In this document: piece after piece, positions 23,830-31,620 of the stretch | Layout: each line of letters begins with the position of its first letter | How positions within the stretch are numbered: position 1 is the stretch's first letter | DNA from: Micrococcales bacterium | GTDB taxonomy: Bacteria > Actinomycetota > Actinomycetes > Actinomycetales > Cellulomonadaceae | Reading direction: 5' to 3' | NCBI GenBank assembly: GCA_009777345.1 | Contig: WRMB01000013.1 | Location: 1 to 64,000, forward strand | Length of the DNA: 64,000 bases | Made by a program: the position numbers and the translations under genes | Notes under the pieces: model-generated | The model's input: the letters and a program-made list of their open reading frames with translations, nothing else | Told to the model about the DNA's origin: nothing | Database searches by the model: none

Positions 23830-25325
23830 GTCTGAGTGCGAGCACGTCGCCCCACCCGGTCGTTCGCCAGACCGCGCCGCGTACGGGGCCGCCTTCCGCG
23901 CCCGGGCATCTGGTCGCCCCGGCTGGTCGGCCTGGCCTCACGTCTGCTCGTGGGCCGGTACCGCACACGCGTCCGACTGAGGCGCTGCCTGAGCGTGACC
24001 TGGTGGTCGCGCTGCAGGGGCGGGCGGCTGATTCGTGGACCAAGACGGCGTCCTCACGTCAGGGTATGGATGAGGCATCGGTCGCTGAGATGGGCAAGGC
24101 GCACGTGGCGCAGGTGGTCGCGGCGTGGTCCGACGAGCAGGTCCGTGCCGGTGCCGCGCCTCTAGGCTCAGCGGCCCGGTCGGCGTTGGCCAAGGCCGTG
24201 TTCGGCGAGATGTTCGGCCTGGGCCCGGTTCAGCCGTTGGTGGACGCCGGGGCGACGGCGCCGGTGACGGACATCGAGATCATCGGGTGCGACCCGGTGC
24301 TGATGATGATGGCGGACGGGACGTTCGCGCAGCACCAGCCAGTGTTCGCCACCGATGCTGACATGGTCGCGTGGCTGCAGCGCCTGGCATCGCAACTGTC
24401 CGGGGACTCCTCGGCGCACACGTACACGTTCACTCGTACCAGTCCGCACCTGGAAGTCGAGCTGCCGGGTCGGGCCAGGTTGTCGGCGGCGTACTGGGTG
24501 TGCCCGCGGCCAAGGGCAGCGATCCGGCTGCAGGCCGTCAAGGACGTAGACCTGACGGCCCTGCGGGCCGCTGGGACGATCGACCCGGTGCTCGAGCACT
24601 TCTTGACTGCTGCGGTGCGCGCTGGGCTGAACATCGTGGTATCCGGGCAGGGGCAGGGCTCGGGCAAGACGACGCTGCTGCGGGCGTTGCTGGCCGCGCT
24701 GCACCCGATGACGTCGGTGGCGGTGGTCGAGTCGGTGCCCGAGCTGTACCTGGACCAGCACCCTGAGCGTCACCGGCGGGTGTTCTCCCAGACTGCTCTG
24801 CCACGTGCCCAGAACACCGGGGAGTCCCGCCACGCCGCGATAACCACCGCCGTGGCCCTGGAAAAAGCATTGCGATCCAACTCTGAGCGTCTGGTCGTAG
24901 GGGAGGCCCGTGCTCCAGAAGAATTGCTGGCGATGTTCGAGGCTATGCAAGTCGGTAATGGTTCTATGACGACAATTCATGCCAATTCCGCTCGCGACGT
25001 CGTCGAGCGTCTGGTCGGGCTGGCGGTGCGAGACGTATCCGTCGGTGAGGCGTACGCCTACCGGCAGATCGCCGCGACGATCGACCTCATCATTTTCCTC
25101 GGTGTGGAGATCGACCCGCAGACCCGCCGCCGTACCCGGTACGTGCGAGAGATCGTCGAGCCCACCCGCGGGGAAGGCGGCCAGGTCGCGATCACCGACG
25201 TGTTCGTCCCTGGTGAGGACGGCCGGGCGGTGCCTCGCTCGTTCCCCTCCTGCATGGACCGGATCGTCGCGGCCGGGTTCGAACGGGCCTGGTTCACACC
25301 CGCCGCCGCGTGGAGGCAGTCGTGA
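23826..25325 (+). CDS. tadA: TadA/CpaF-type pilus assembly ATPase
   Basis: 499 residues of the type II/IV secretion ATPase family. The N-terminal 60 residues are disordered. The ATPase core has Walker A GQGQGSGKTTLL, the acidic box SVAVVESVPEL, Walker B RLVVGEARAPE and the His-containing MTTIHANSARD. It powers Tad pilin assembly at the inner face of the membrane. ATG 23826 overlaps the preceding stop. Confidence 0.93.
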   Translation: MSLSASTSPHPVVRQTAPRTGPPSAPGHLVAPAGRPGLTSARGPVPHTRPTEALPERDLVVALQGRAADSWTKTASSRQGMDEASVAEMGKAHVAQVVAAWSDEQVRAGAAPLGSAARSALAKAVFGEMFGLGPVQPLVDAGATAPVTDIEIIGCDPVLMMMADGTFAQHQPVFATDADMVAWLQRLASQLSGDSSAHTYTFTRTSPHLEVELPGRARLSAAYWVCPRPRAAIRLQAVKDVDLTALRAAGTIDPVLEHFLTAAVRAGLNIVVSGQGQGSGKTTLLRALLAALHPMTSVAVVESVPELYLDQHPERHRRVFSQTALPRAQNTGESRHAAITTAVALEKALRSNSERLVVGEARAPEELLAMFEAMQVGNGSMTTIHANSARDVVERLVGLAVRDVSVGEAYAYRQIAATIDLIIFLGVEIDPQTRRRTRYVREIVEPTRGEGGQVAITDVFVPGEDGRAVPRSFPSCMDRIVAAGFERAWFTPAAAWRQS

Positions 25326-25474
25326 ACGAACGTCGTCACCCACTACAGAGGCAGCCACGAGAGGTGGATCAACCCATGACAACAAGACACGGCGAGTTCG
25401 CGGGCCCGGTCGCGGCCGGATGCGCCGCCGACGCAGAGACCACGAGCGCTTCCGACCGCAGAGGGCAGCCGTGA
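25322..25474 (+). CDS. 50-residue ORF coupled between tadA and tadB
   Basis: A GTG that overlaps the tadA stop (GTGA) opens a 50-codon frame. Its TGA in turn overlaps the GTG start of tadB. The peptide is hydrophilic (begins MNERRHPLQRQPREVDQP), with no membrane helix. The double overlap matches the coupling used throughout this operon, so translation is plausible; it may exist to carry ribosomes to tadB. No family recognised. Confidence 0.5.
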   Translation: MNERRHPLQRQPREVDQPMTTRHGEFAGPVAAGCAADAETTSASDRRGQP

Positions 25475-26361
25475 GTACCGCGATATCCGGCGCTGCGGCC
25501 GCTGCCGTGGCCGGGTTGGGTGTCCTGCTGGTCGTCGTCGGGGCACTGCGCGTCCCGGACGGTCCGACTCGGCCGCGCAGGGACCTGGCCGCCCTAGCAG
25601 GGATGCGGCCCGGAGGACGGCTGTACTCGGCGCGGTGGGTGCTGGCCGCCTCGGCGTTGGTCGGCCTGGTCGCCGGGGCGACGACCGGCCGGTGGTTCCT
25701 GGTGCCGGTGCTCCCGCTTGCTGTCGTCGGCCTGCCTGCGCTGCTGCGGTCCAGCGGCGACAACCTCGCCGAGACCTTGTCCGACCTGGAGGCGTGGTTG
25801 CGCGGCCTTGCCGGGACCCTGCGTGGCGGGTCGGGGCTTGAACAAGCCCTGCGGGCCAGCCGTGACAGCGTCCCGCCTAGTCTCGCCCCGTCGATCGTAC
25901 GGCTGGTCGCTCGGCTCGACTCCGGAGTGGCCCTGCCCGACGCGCTGCGCACCTGGGCTGACGAGCATGGCACCTATACCACCGACCTGGTGGCCTCGTG
26001 CCTGGTCCTGGAGGCTGGCCGCCGCTCGGGTCGCCTGGCCACCGCGCTGGAAGACCTGGCCGACACGGTCGCCGAGGCTGTTGCCAACACCAGGCAGGTG
26101 GAGGCCGACCGGGACGCCCCGCGTTGGGAGGTCCGCATCATGACCGTCCTGTCCCTGGTCCTGGTGGGTGCCCTGATGATGTTCTCCCAGGTCGCGGATT
26201 TCTACACCACCGGTACTGGACAGGTGGTCGCCATGGGCCTGGTTGCCGCGTATGCCGGGTGCCTGGTCTGGATGCGCGCGGTCGCCCAGGGCAAGCCCAC
26301 CCCCCGGTTCCTGTCTGAAAGCCCAGGAATACAGCCCGTGCGAGAAGGGACATCGTCATGA
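25471..26361 (+). CDS. tadB: TadB-type inner-membrane pilus assembly protein
   Basis: 296 residues with the T2SSF/TadB plan: two N-terminal helices (about 7-26 and 55-90), a cytoplasmic T2SSF domain (LEAWLRGLAGTLRGGSGLEQAL, LVLEAGRRSGRLATALEDLA) and two C-terminal helices (about 215-270). GTG 25471 is the overlapping start. It pairs with the following tadC gene in a platform that works with the TadA ATPase. Confidence 0.88.
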   Translation: MSTAISGAAAAAVAGLGVLLVVVGALRVPDGPTRPRRDLAALAGMRPGGRLYSARWVLAASALVGLVAGATTGRWFLVPVLPLAVVGLPALLRSSGDNLAETLSDLEAWLRGLAGTLRGGSGLEQALRASRDSVPPSLAPSIVRLVARLDSGVALPDALRTWADEHGTYTTDLVASCLVLEAGRRSGRLATALEDLADTVAEAVANTRQVEADRDAPRWEVRIMTVLSLVLVGALMMFSQVADFYTTGTGQVVAMGLVAAYAGCLVWMRAVAQGKPTPRFLSESPGIQPVREGTSS

Positions 26362-27239
26362 TCTTGTGGCAGGCAGCACTGGTCACCGGGGCGCTGATCG
26401 GTGGTGGCAGCACCCTGGTGGTGCGTCAGGCGCTGGGCGCCCCACCGGACCTGTCTGCGGCCCTGGCGCGCCTGTCGGGTACCGAGGTACCCGTTGCCGC
26501 GTCGGATGCCACCCTCAAAGGCAGGGTCGGGCGGACCGTGGCCACCCGTGCGGCTCTGCCGCGGCTACCCGGCGCGGCGACCGACGCCGACCTGGTGCTG
26601 GTCGGGGTGGACCCGGCCGAGCACCTGGGAGAGAAGGTCCTGGCCCTTTTTGTCGGGCTCGTGGGCCCCGCCGTTGCGGCGGCGGTCCTGGCCCTGGCCG
26701 GGCTCGCCCTTCCCGTCGGGCTGGTCGTAGTGGTGACGGTGCTCATGATCGTGGTCGGGTGGATCGGGCCTGACCTGGACGTCGGTCGACGCGCCGCTGC
26801 GGCCCGCGCCACCTTCACCCACGCCGTGTCGGCGTACACCGAGCTGGTCCAGATCGGGCGCCTGGCCGGGGCCGGGACGTCCCAGGCTGTCGAGGACGCC
26901 GCCACCGTAGCGACCAGCTGGCCCTTCCAGCGCATCGCAGAGGCCCTGGACAATGCCCGCTGGGCCGGTCGTACCCCTGCCGACGCCCTGGGAACTCTGG
27001 CCGACACCATCGGAGTGCTCGCTCTCAAAGACCTCGCCCGGACCATCGCCCTGGGAACGGTCGAGGACGCCGAGATCGCCGATCGGCTGCGCGGGCAGGC
27101 CCGCGCCATGCGCGGCGCCCAGGCTTCCGCCGAGCGTGCCGCCGCGAACAAGGCCACCGTCGGGATGTTCATCCCCCTGGGGGCGACCCTGTGGGTCGTC
27201 GGGGCCGCGGCCCTCATCCCGGTCTTGCTCGCTCTCTAG
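26358..27239 (+). CDS. tadC: TadC-type inner-membrane pilus assembly protein
   Basis: 293 residues: N-terminal helix, two central helices (about 95-133), a T2SSF domain (AVSAYTELVQIGRLAGAGTS, LKDLARTIALGTVEDAEI) and a C-terminal helix. ATG 26358 overlaps the tadB stop. Partner of TadB in the pilus platform. Confidence 0.88.
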   Translation: MILWQAALVTGALIGGGSTLVVRQALGAPPDLSAALARLSGTEVPVAASDATLKGRVGRTVATRAALPRLPGAATDADLVLVGVDPAEHLGEKVLALFVGLVGPAVAAAVLALAGLALPVGLVVVVTVLMIVVGWIGPDLDVGRRAAAARATFTHAVSAYTELVQIGRLAGAGTSQAVEDAATVATSWPFQRIAEALDNARWAGRTPADALGTLADTIGVLALKDLARTIALGTVEDAEIADRLRGQARAMRGAQASAERAAANKATVGMFIPLGATLWVVGAAALIPVLLAL

Positions 27240-27267
27240 AACAAACCCAACCAGGAAGGAACCCCCC

Positions 27268-27426
27268 ATGAAGGCATATCTGACCGGCCGTCGGTTGGCC
27301 GCCCGCGACGCCGGGTACGGCACCGTGGAGTACATGCTCATCCTTTTGGGCGTGATCCTCGTCGCCGGGCTCGTCGTGGCCGCCCTCACCGGCAAGATCA
27401 ACGAGCTCATCAGCGACCTCGGCTGA
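27268..27426 (+). CDS. flp: Flp-type pilin
   Basis: 52 residues. A basic leader ends in ARDAG, followed by YGTVEYMLILLGVILVAGLV. Cleavage after Gly would leave the Flp hallmark Glu at +5 and Tyr at +6, then the hydrophobic helix. A strong AGGAAGGA site lies 7 bases before ATG. This is the major pilin of the locus; the prepilin peptidase needed to mature it is not in the window. Confidence 0.92.
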   Translation: MKAYLTGRRLAARDAGYGTVEYMLILLGVILVAGLVVAALTGKINELISDLG

Positions 27427-27465
27427 CCCCCCCAGGCAGAACCACGCAGGAAGGGAACACGCACC

Positions 27466-27882
27466 GTGAGAGACAGACACGTCACAAGAAGGCTCGTCGA
27501 CCGCCGACCGGCCGCGCGCGACGCCGGTTCGTACTCGGTCGAGGCCATTCTCACCGTCACCCTGGTCACCACCATAGTCCTGGGCACTTTTCAGGTCGCC
27601 CTGTGGGCCACCGCACGCAGCGCGGCACGCCATGCTGCCAACCGTGCCGTCATCACCGCGACCCTCGAAGGCGGTACAGAGGCCGCCGCCGACCAAGCCG
27701 CCAGGCAACGCCTCGAACGTGGCAGCAGCGGCCTGTTCGACAACCACGAGGTAGACGTGACCATCACCGGAGACGAAGTACGTGCCACCGTCCGCGGCGA
27801 CGTCCTCAGCCTCGTCCCGGGCCTGCCCGTCCGCGTCACCGTCACATCGACCGGACAGGTCGAGAGGTGGACCAGCCCATGA
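27466..27882 (+). CDS. TadE-like pseudopilin
   Basis: 138 residues. Leader RDAG then SYSVEAILTVTLVTTIVLG gives Glu at +5 and one N-terminal helix; the rest is a beta-rich extracytoplasmic domain. GTG 27466 is preceded by AGGAAGGGA. A minor pilin or pseudopilin. Its stop overlaps the following lipoprotein gene. Confidence 0.82.
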   Translation: MRDRHVTRRLVDRRPAARDAGSYSVEAILTVTLVTTIVLGTFQVALWATARSAARHAANRAVITATLEGGTEAAADQAARQRLERGSSGLFDNHEVDVTITGDEVRATVRGDVLSLVPGLPVRVTVTSTGQVERWTSP

Positions 27883-28487
27883 CAGCAGCACGTACCAGTG
27901 CCGGGCTGGCTGTGGTCGTCGCTCTGATGACGGTCGGGATCGCAGGATGTACCGGCGGTACCACCGACCAACCGACTCAGACGCCCACAGCCAGCGCGTC
28001 GCCGACCGCGACACCCAGCGTCGACCCGGACGACCCCCAGGCCGTTGCCTACGCCACCGCCACCGCACTGTTCGAGGAATACTTCGAACTATCACAGGAG
28101 ATACGACAGAAACCCGGAGTCCCCGACTGGGAGATCGTCCTGAACTATACTAGTGGAGACATCAGAACAAATACAGTTTTTGTGTATGAAGCAATGGCGG
28201 CAGACGGAGTGGTACAGGAGGGTGAGGCACGGATCGCATCGATCGTACCGATTTCCTACGAATCGGATCCTACGGGATGGGCTGACGTTGTTCTCGCCGT
28301 TTGCATCGACTCGTCCGAGAGCAGCATGGCGGGATGGGTTGGTGGTCCGTCAAAGTCTAAGCCCGGTCAGCCGGACAGAGTTCTGCTCACCTATACAGTG
28401 AGAGCATTCCCGCAGACGCACCTGGGTGGCGATGTGGTCTCCTGGGCGATCGATAGCGCCGAGATATTGGAGGAACAGGCATGCTAA
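27879..28487 (+). CDS. Lipoprotein of the pilus operon
   Basis: 202 residues with a lipobox (GIAGC, Cys about 26), a Thr/Pro/Ser linker and a small globular domain with two further cysteines. ATG 27879 overlaps the pseudopilin stop. From about 28080 the DNA becomes clearly AT-richer than the 5' part, and this continues into the next gene, as if a segment had been exchanged. No family recognised; context suggests a cell-surface pilus accessory protein. Confidence 0.72.
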   Translation: MTAARTSAGLAVVVALMTVGIAGCTGGTTDQPTQTPTASASPTATPSVDPDDPQAVAYATATALFEEYFELSQEIRQKPGVPDWEIVLNYTSGDIRTNTVFVYEAMAADGVVQEGEARIASIVPISYESDPTGWADVVLAVCIDSSESSMAGWVGGPSKSKPGQPDRVLLTYTVRAFPQTHLGGDVVSWAIDSAEILEEQAC

Positions 28488-29470
28488 ACAGGACCCGGAT
28501 CACCGCTTCTCTAATTCTGACGGTGCTGTTCGCAATTACGGCAGGAATCGGTCCAGCGGGCGCCGCAGAACCGGGTGTGGACGTCGGAACCTGCGGGTGG
28601 CCCATGTCGATCAACTCGGACGGCGACTGTGTATATCTGTCTGCGGAGGATGCCGGGACTTCGGTCTCCGGCGGAGGCGGCAATAGGCAGGGAGGTCCTC
28701 CGGTTTGCAGGCAGGCTGACGAGGATTCGAGACTTCCGCTCTGCTACCATTATCCCTATGGGAGCTGGAATCAGACAAAGAAGTGTTGGACCAAACGCTC
28801 TGACCCGCAGCCTGAATCCGATTTCTTCATGTGGGAAGGTCGTACCTACGGTGCAATCTATGATTGCTGGAGAAGCAACACTACGCCAACGATTGGTCGT
28901 GGGGGTGGGGTAAATGAGATGATGAATTGGCAGTATTGGTCGTCGGATGGTCAGGTGGATCTGGAGGAGCTGGCGCGTCGGGCGGTGGACGAGATGCACC
29001 TGACGGCGCCTGCGATTGGTCTCACGGGTTATGGGAAGCCGGAGTCGCTTCAACTTTTGGGCCTGCCGACGTGGGTCTGGATTTCGGATCCTGGTGAGTC
29101 GACGACGGGTCCTGTTACGCGGTCGGCGTCGGCGGGTTCTGTGACGGTGACGGCCACGGGTCGGCTGACGGCGACTGTGTGGCAGATGGGGGATGGTTCG
29201 ACCGTGACGTGCGCTGGGTCAGACGCTGCGGGGACGCCGTACGACGCGTCTTATGGTGGTGCGCCGTCGCCGACGTGCGGGTACCGGTACGGGTGGACCA
29301 GCGCTCGTGAGCCGGGTGGGGCGTTCACGGTGACGGTGACGGCGAACTGGGCGGTCGACTGGTCTGGTGGGGGCCGGTCCGGGGTGATCTACAGGTCGGT
29401 GGTCCGTTCGACCCAGCTGCGGGTGGGAGAGGTCCAGGTCATCACCGACAGGAGAGGAGACAAAGGATGA
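28481..29470 (+). CDS. Secreted cysteine-containing protein of the pilus operon
   Basis: 329 residues. Signal peptide with cleavage near residue 29 (PAGA then AEPG). The middle has six to seven cysteines and aromatic-rich sequence (CYHYPYGSWNQTKKCW). The C-terminal 140 residues are beta-rich, with TVTATGRLTATVWQMGDGS and WAVDWSGGG, resembling PKD-like secreted proteins found in actinobacterial Tad loci. Base composition switches near 28950, AT-rich before and GC-rich after, within the gene. Start overlaps the lipoprotein gene by 7 bases. Confidence 0.72.
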   Translation: MLNRTRITASLILTVLFAITAGIGPAGAAEPGVDVGTCGWPMSINSDGDCVYLSAEDAGTSVSGGGGNRQGGPPVCRQADEDSRLPLCYHYPYGSWNQTKKCWTKRSDPQPESDFFMWEGRTYGAIYDCWRSNTTPTIGRGGGVNEMMNWQYWSSDGQVDLEELARRAVDEMHLTAPAIGLTGYGKPESLQLLGLPTWVWISDPGESTTGPVTRSASAGSVTVTATGRLTATVWQMGDGSTVTCAGSDAAGTPYDASYGGAPSPTCGYRYGWTSAREPGGAFTVTVTANWAVDWSGGGRSGVIYRSVVRSTQLRVGEVQVITDRRGDKG

Positions 29471-29910
29471 GCAGGAGACGAGGGACGAGGCGCCGGGACC
29501 AGGCGGGGTCGGTCAGCCTGGAGACGCTGATAGGCCTGCCCGCGCTGATGGTGCTGACGGTCCTGGTCGTGGCTGCGGGGTGGTACGTGACGGGCAGGAG
29601 TGCGGTGAGCTCGGCGGCGAACGAGGCGGCCCGGGCGGCGACGCTGGCCCGGGGGGCCGGTGACGCCGAGCGGCTGGCCCTGTCTGCGGCGCGGGTCACG
29701 CTGGACAACTCTGACCTGCGCTGTCAGGACTCTCCGACCGTGGTGGTGGATACCTCTGGGTTCGCAGTCCCAGACGGCCAGCCGGCCCAGGTCACAGTCA
29801 CGGTGACGTGCGTGGTACCTCTGGCCGGGTTCGGGGTGCCTGGTCTTGGCGACCAGACAGTCACCGCGACCGCTACGTCGGCGCTGGACACCTACCGGGG
29901 GCGAGGATGA
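29467..29910 (+). CDS. TadE-family pseudopilin
   Basis: 147 residues. Basic leader then QAGSVSLETLIGLPALMVLT with Glu at +5 after Gly, one helix, and an extracytoplasmic domain containing two cysteines (LRCQDS, VTCVVP). Starts in an ATGA overlap and ends overlapping the next gene. Confidence 0.85.
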   Translation: MSRRRGTRRRDQAGSVSLETLIGLPALMVLTVLVVAAGWYVTGRSAVSSAANEAARAATLARGAGDAERLALSAARVTLDNSDLRCQDSPTVVVDTSGFAVPDGQPAQVTVTVTCVVPLAGFGVPGLGDQTVTATATSALDTYRGRG

Positions 29911-30347
29911 TGACACGCGTACGTGCCGCTTGGCGTCGAGGACGTGGGGGCGAGGACGGCGGGTCGTCGGTGCTGATCTTGATGTGCCTCCCGGTTCTGA
30001 TCGCCGCTTTCGGCCTGGTCGTCGACTACGGCGGCCGTCTGGAGCTGGAGGACCAGGCCCAGTGGACCGCGGACCAGGCAGCCAGGGCCGCTGGGCAGCG
30101 CATCCAGGAAGGCACGGTCCAGGCCGGCAACCTCCCGACCGGGCTGAACGTAGAGGCGGCCACGGCGGCGGCCCGCAGCGTCGTAGCCGCGGCGGGGATG
30201 GACGGCACGGTTGCCGTGTCTGACGGGCGCATCGAGGTAAGGGTGACCGCCCAGTACGACCCGAAGATCCTTCCCGTACCGCGAGACGTCACCGCCTATT
30301 CGTCGTCGAGGATCGCCTACGGCGTGGGCACGGACGAGAGCGGATAG
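29907..30347 (+). CDS. TadE/TadG-like membrane pseudopilin
   Basis: 146 residues. EDGGSSVLILMCLPVLIAAF replaces the usual Glu+5 leader, then VVDYGGRLELEDQAQWTADQAARAAGQRI, a pattern shared by TadG-like proteins (helix followed by an Ala-rich amphipathic helix). ATG 29907 overlaps the preceding stop. Confidence 0.8.
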   Translation: MMTRVRAAWRRGRGGEDGGSSVLILMCLPVLIAAFGLVVDYGGRLELEDQAQWTADQAARAAGQRIQEGTVQAGNLPTGLNVEAATAAARSVVAAAGMDGTVAVSDGRIEVRVTAQYDPKILPVPRDVTAYSSSRIAYGVGTDESG

Positions 30348-30360
30348 GAAGGTGGTGTCG

Positions 30361-31620
30361 ATGAGGTTTGTCAGAGCGGTAGCGGCGGGGCTGGTGCTGA
30401 GCGCCGTGGTGTGGTTCGGGGCGGGCCCTGCTGCGGCGGACGAGGAGGACGGGAACTGGTGGTACGAGCAGCAGGAGGTGGCTCAGGCCCATGCGAGGTG
30501 GCTGACTGGCAAGGGGGTGCCGGTGGCGGTGATCGCGCTGGGGATCAAACCGGACATGCCGGTGCTGGCCGATGCGAACCTGGCGGTCCGTGAACCGTCG
30601 TTCTGCCTCGAGGAGCTGATTGCGGGGCTGGACCACCTGGAACCGGTCCCGGCGGCCTTCGAAGACGGGTTCGTCTCGACGGCTGAGGCTGGGTCCAACG
30701 CGGTGGCGTTCATCGCGGGCAATGGTCGAGGCCCCGGCGGGCGGGTGTCGTTGCCCGGTATCGCCCCGGACGCCGACGTACGGTTCTACGCGGTCGGTTA
30801 CCAGCACCTACCTAACGGTGAGTGCGTGGGTCCGGAGGCGTCGGAGCGGGCGGCGGCACGGGCCATAGTCCAGGCCGTGGACGACGGAGCGCGCATCGTC
30901 TTGCTGATCGACGAGGGCAGGGTGCAGCCGGACGCCCAGGTCTCCCAGGCTGTGGCTTATGCGCTGCACCAGAGGGTTGTGCTGGTCGTCCCGGTGGCAG
31001 GAGGTTCTTGGGTCGAGGCGTTGAACGGAGTGGTCGCGGTGGGGGCGTCCGGCGCGGACGGCTGGGAGCTCGGCGGGTCGGCTGTCGCCGTGAGCGCGCC
31101 GGGTGTGGAGGTCCTGGTAGAGGACCTGGACTTCGACCGTACGCTTGGAGTTGTCTCGTCACGTCCTTCGGCGGCGATAGTCGCCGGGATGCTGGCTGTT
31201 GTCGCCCAGAGATGGCCCCAGGCGACCAACGACCAGCTGATCCAGACCCTGCTGGCCAGCGCTGCCTCGCCGGTGCCCCGCTCCGACGGGCAGGTCGGGC
31301 GCGGGGTGGTGGACCTGCCGCGGATGCTGCGGGTAGACCCGACGCAGTACCCGGACCGTAACCCGCTGATCGTGCCGGACGACGGTCGCAGGCACGGGCT
31401 GACCGCCGAGGAGATCCGTTCGGCTGGACGTCCGGCCTGGGCCGACCCTCTGCCAGGCCCGGCTCGTGCGGGTTCGCACGGGACGTCGGTATGGGTGCTG
31501 TTCGCCGTCGGTTCGGCAGCGGCGGTCGCCGGTGGGCTCTTGGCTCGCCATGTGCTGTCGGTGCGGGCCGTCGACAGTCCGGCCCAGCAGGGTGATATTT
31601 CGACACAGCAGGAGGAATGA
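30361..31620 (+). CDS. Mycosin-like subtilase without catalytic residues
   Basis: 419 residues: signal peptide, an S8 subtilase-like domain (about 50-310) and a C-terminal helix (about 378-400), the mycosin architecture. The catalytic Asp position is Ala59 (VAVIALGI), the His position Gly111 (AGSNAVAFIAG), the oxyanion Asn position Gly215 (VAGG) and the Ser position Arg268 (SSRPSAAIVAG). The scaffold strands and GIAPDADVRFYAV are intact. It is therefore a pseudo-protease, perhaps a scaffold or binding protein of the pilus assembly. ATG 30361 lies 8 bases after AGGAAGG; GTG 30352/30355 are alternatives. The N-terminal MRFVRAVAAGLVL also starts the LysM/BTAD protein. Confidence 0.82.
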   Translation: MRFVRAVAAGLVLSAVVWFGAGPAAADEEDGNWWYEQQEVAQAHARWLTGKGVPVAVIALGIKPDMPVLADANLAVREPSFCLEELIAGLDHLEPVPAAFEDGFVSTAEAGSNAVAFIAGNGRGPGGRVSLPGIAPDADVRFYAVGYQHLPNGECVGPEASERAAARAIVQAVDDGARIVLLIDEGRVQPDAQVSQAVAYALHQRVVLVVPVAGGSWVEALNGVVAVGASGADGWELGGSAVAVSAPGVEVLVEDLDFDRTLGVVSSRPSAAIVAGMLAVVAQRWPQATNDQLIQTLLASAASPVPRSDGQVGRGVVDLPRMLRVDPTQYPDRNPLIVPDDGRRHGLTAEEIRSAGRPAWADPLPGPARAGSHGTSVWVLFAVGSAAAVAGGLLARHVLSVRAVDSPAQQGDISTQQEE

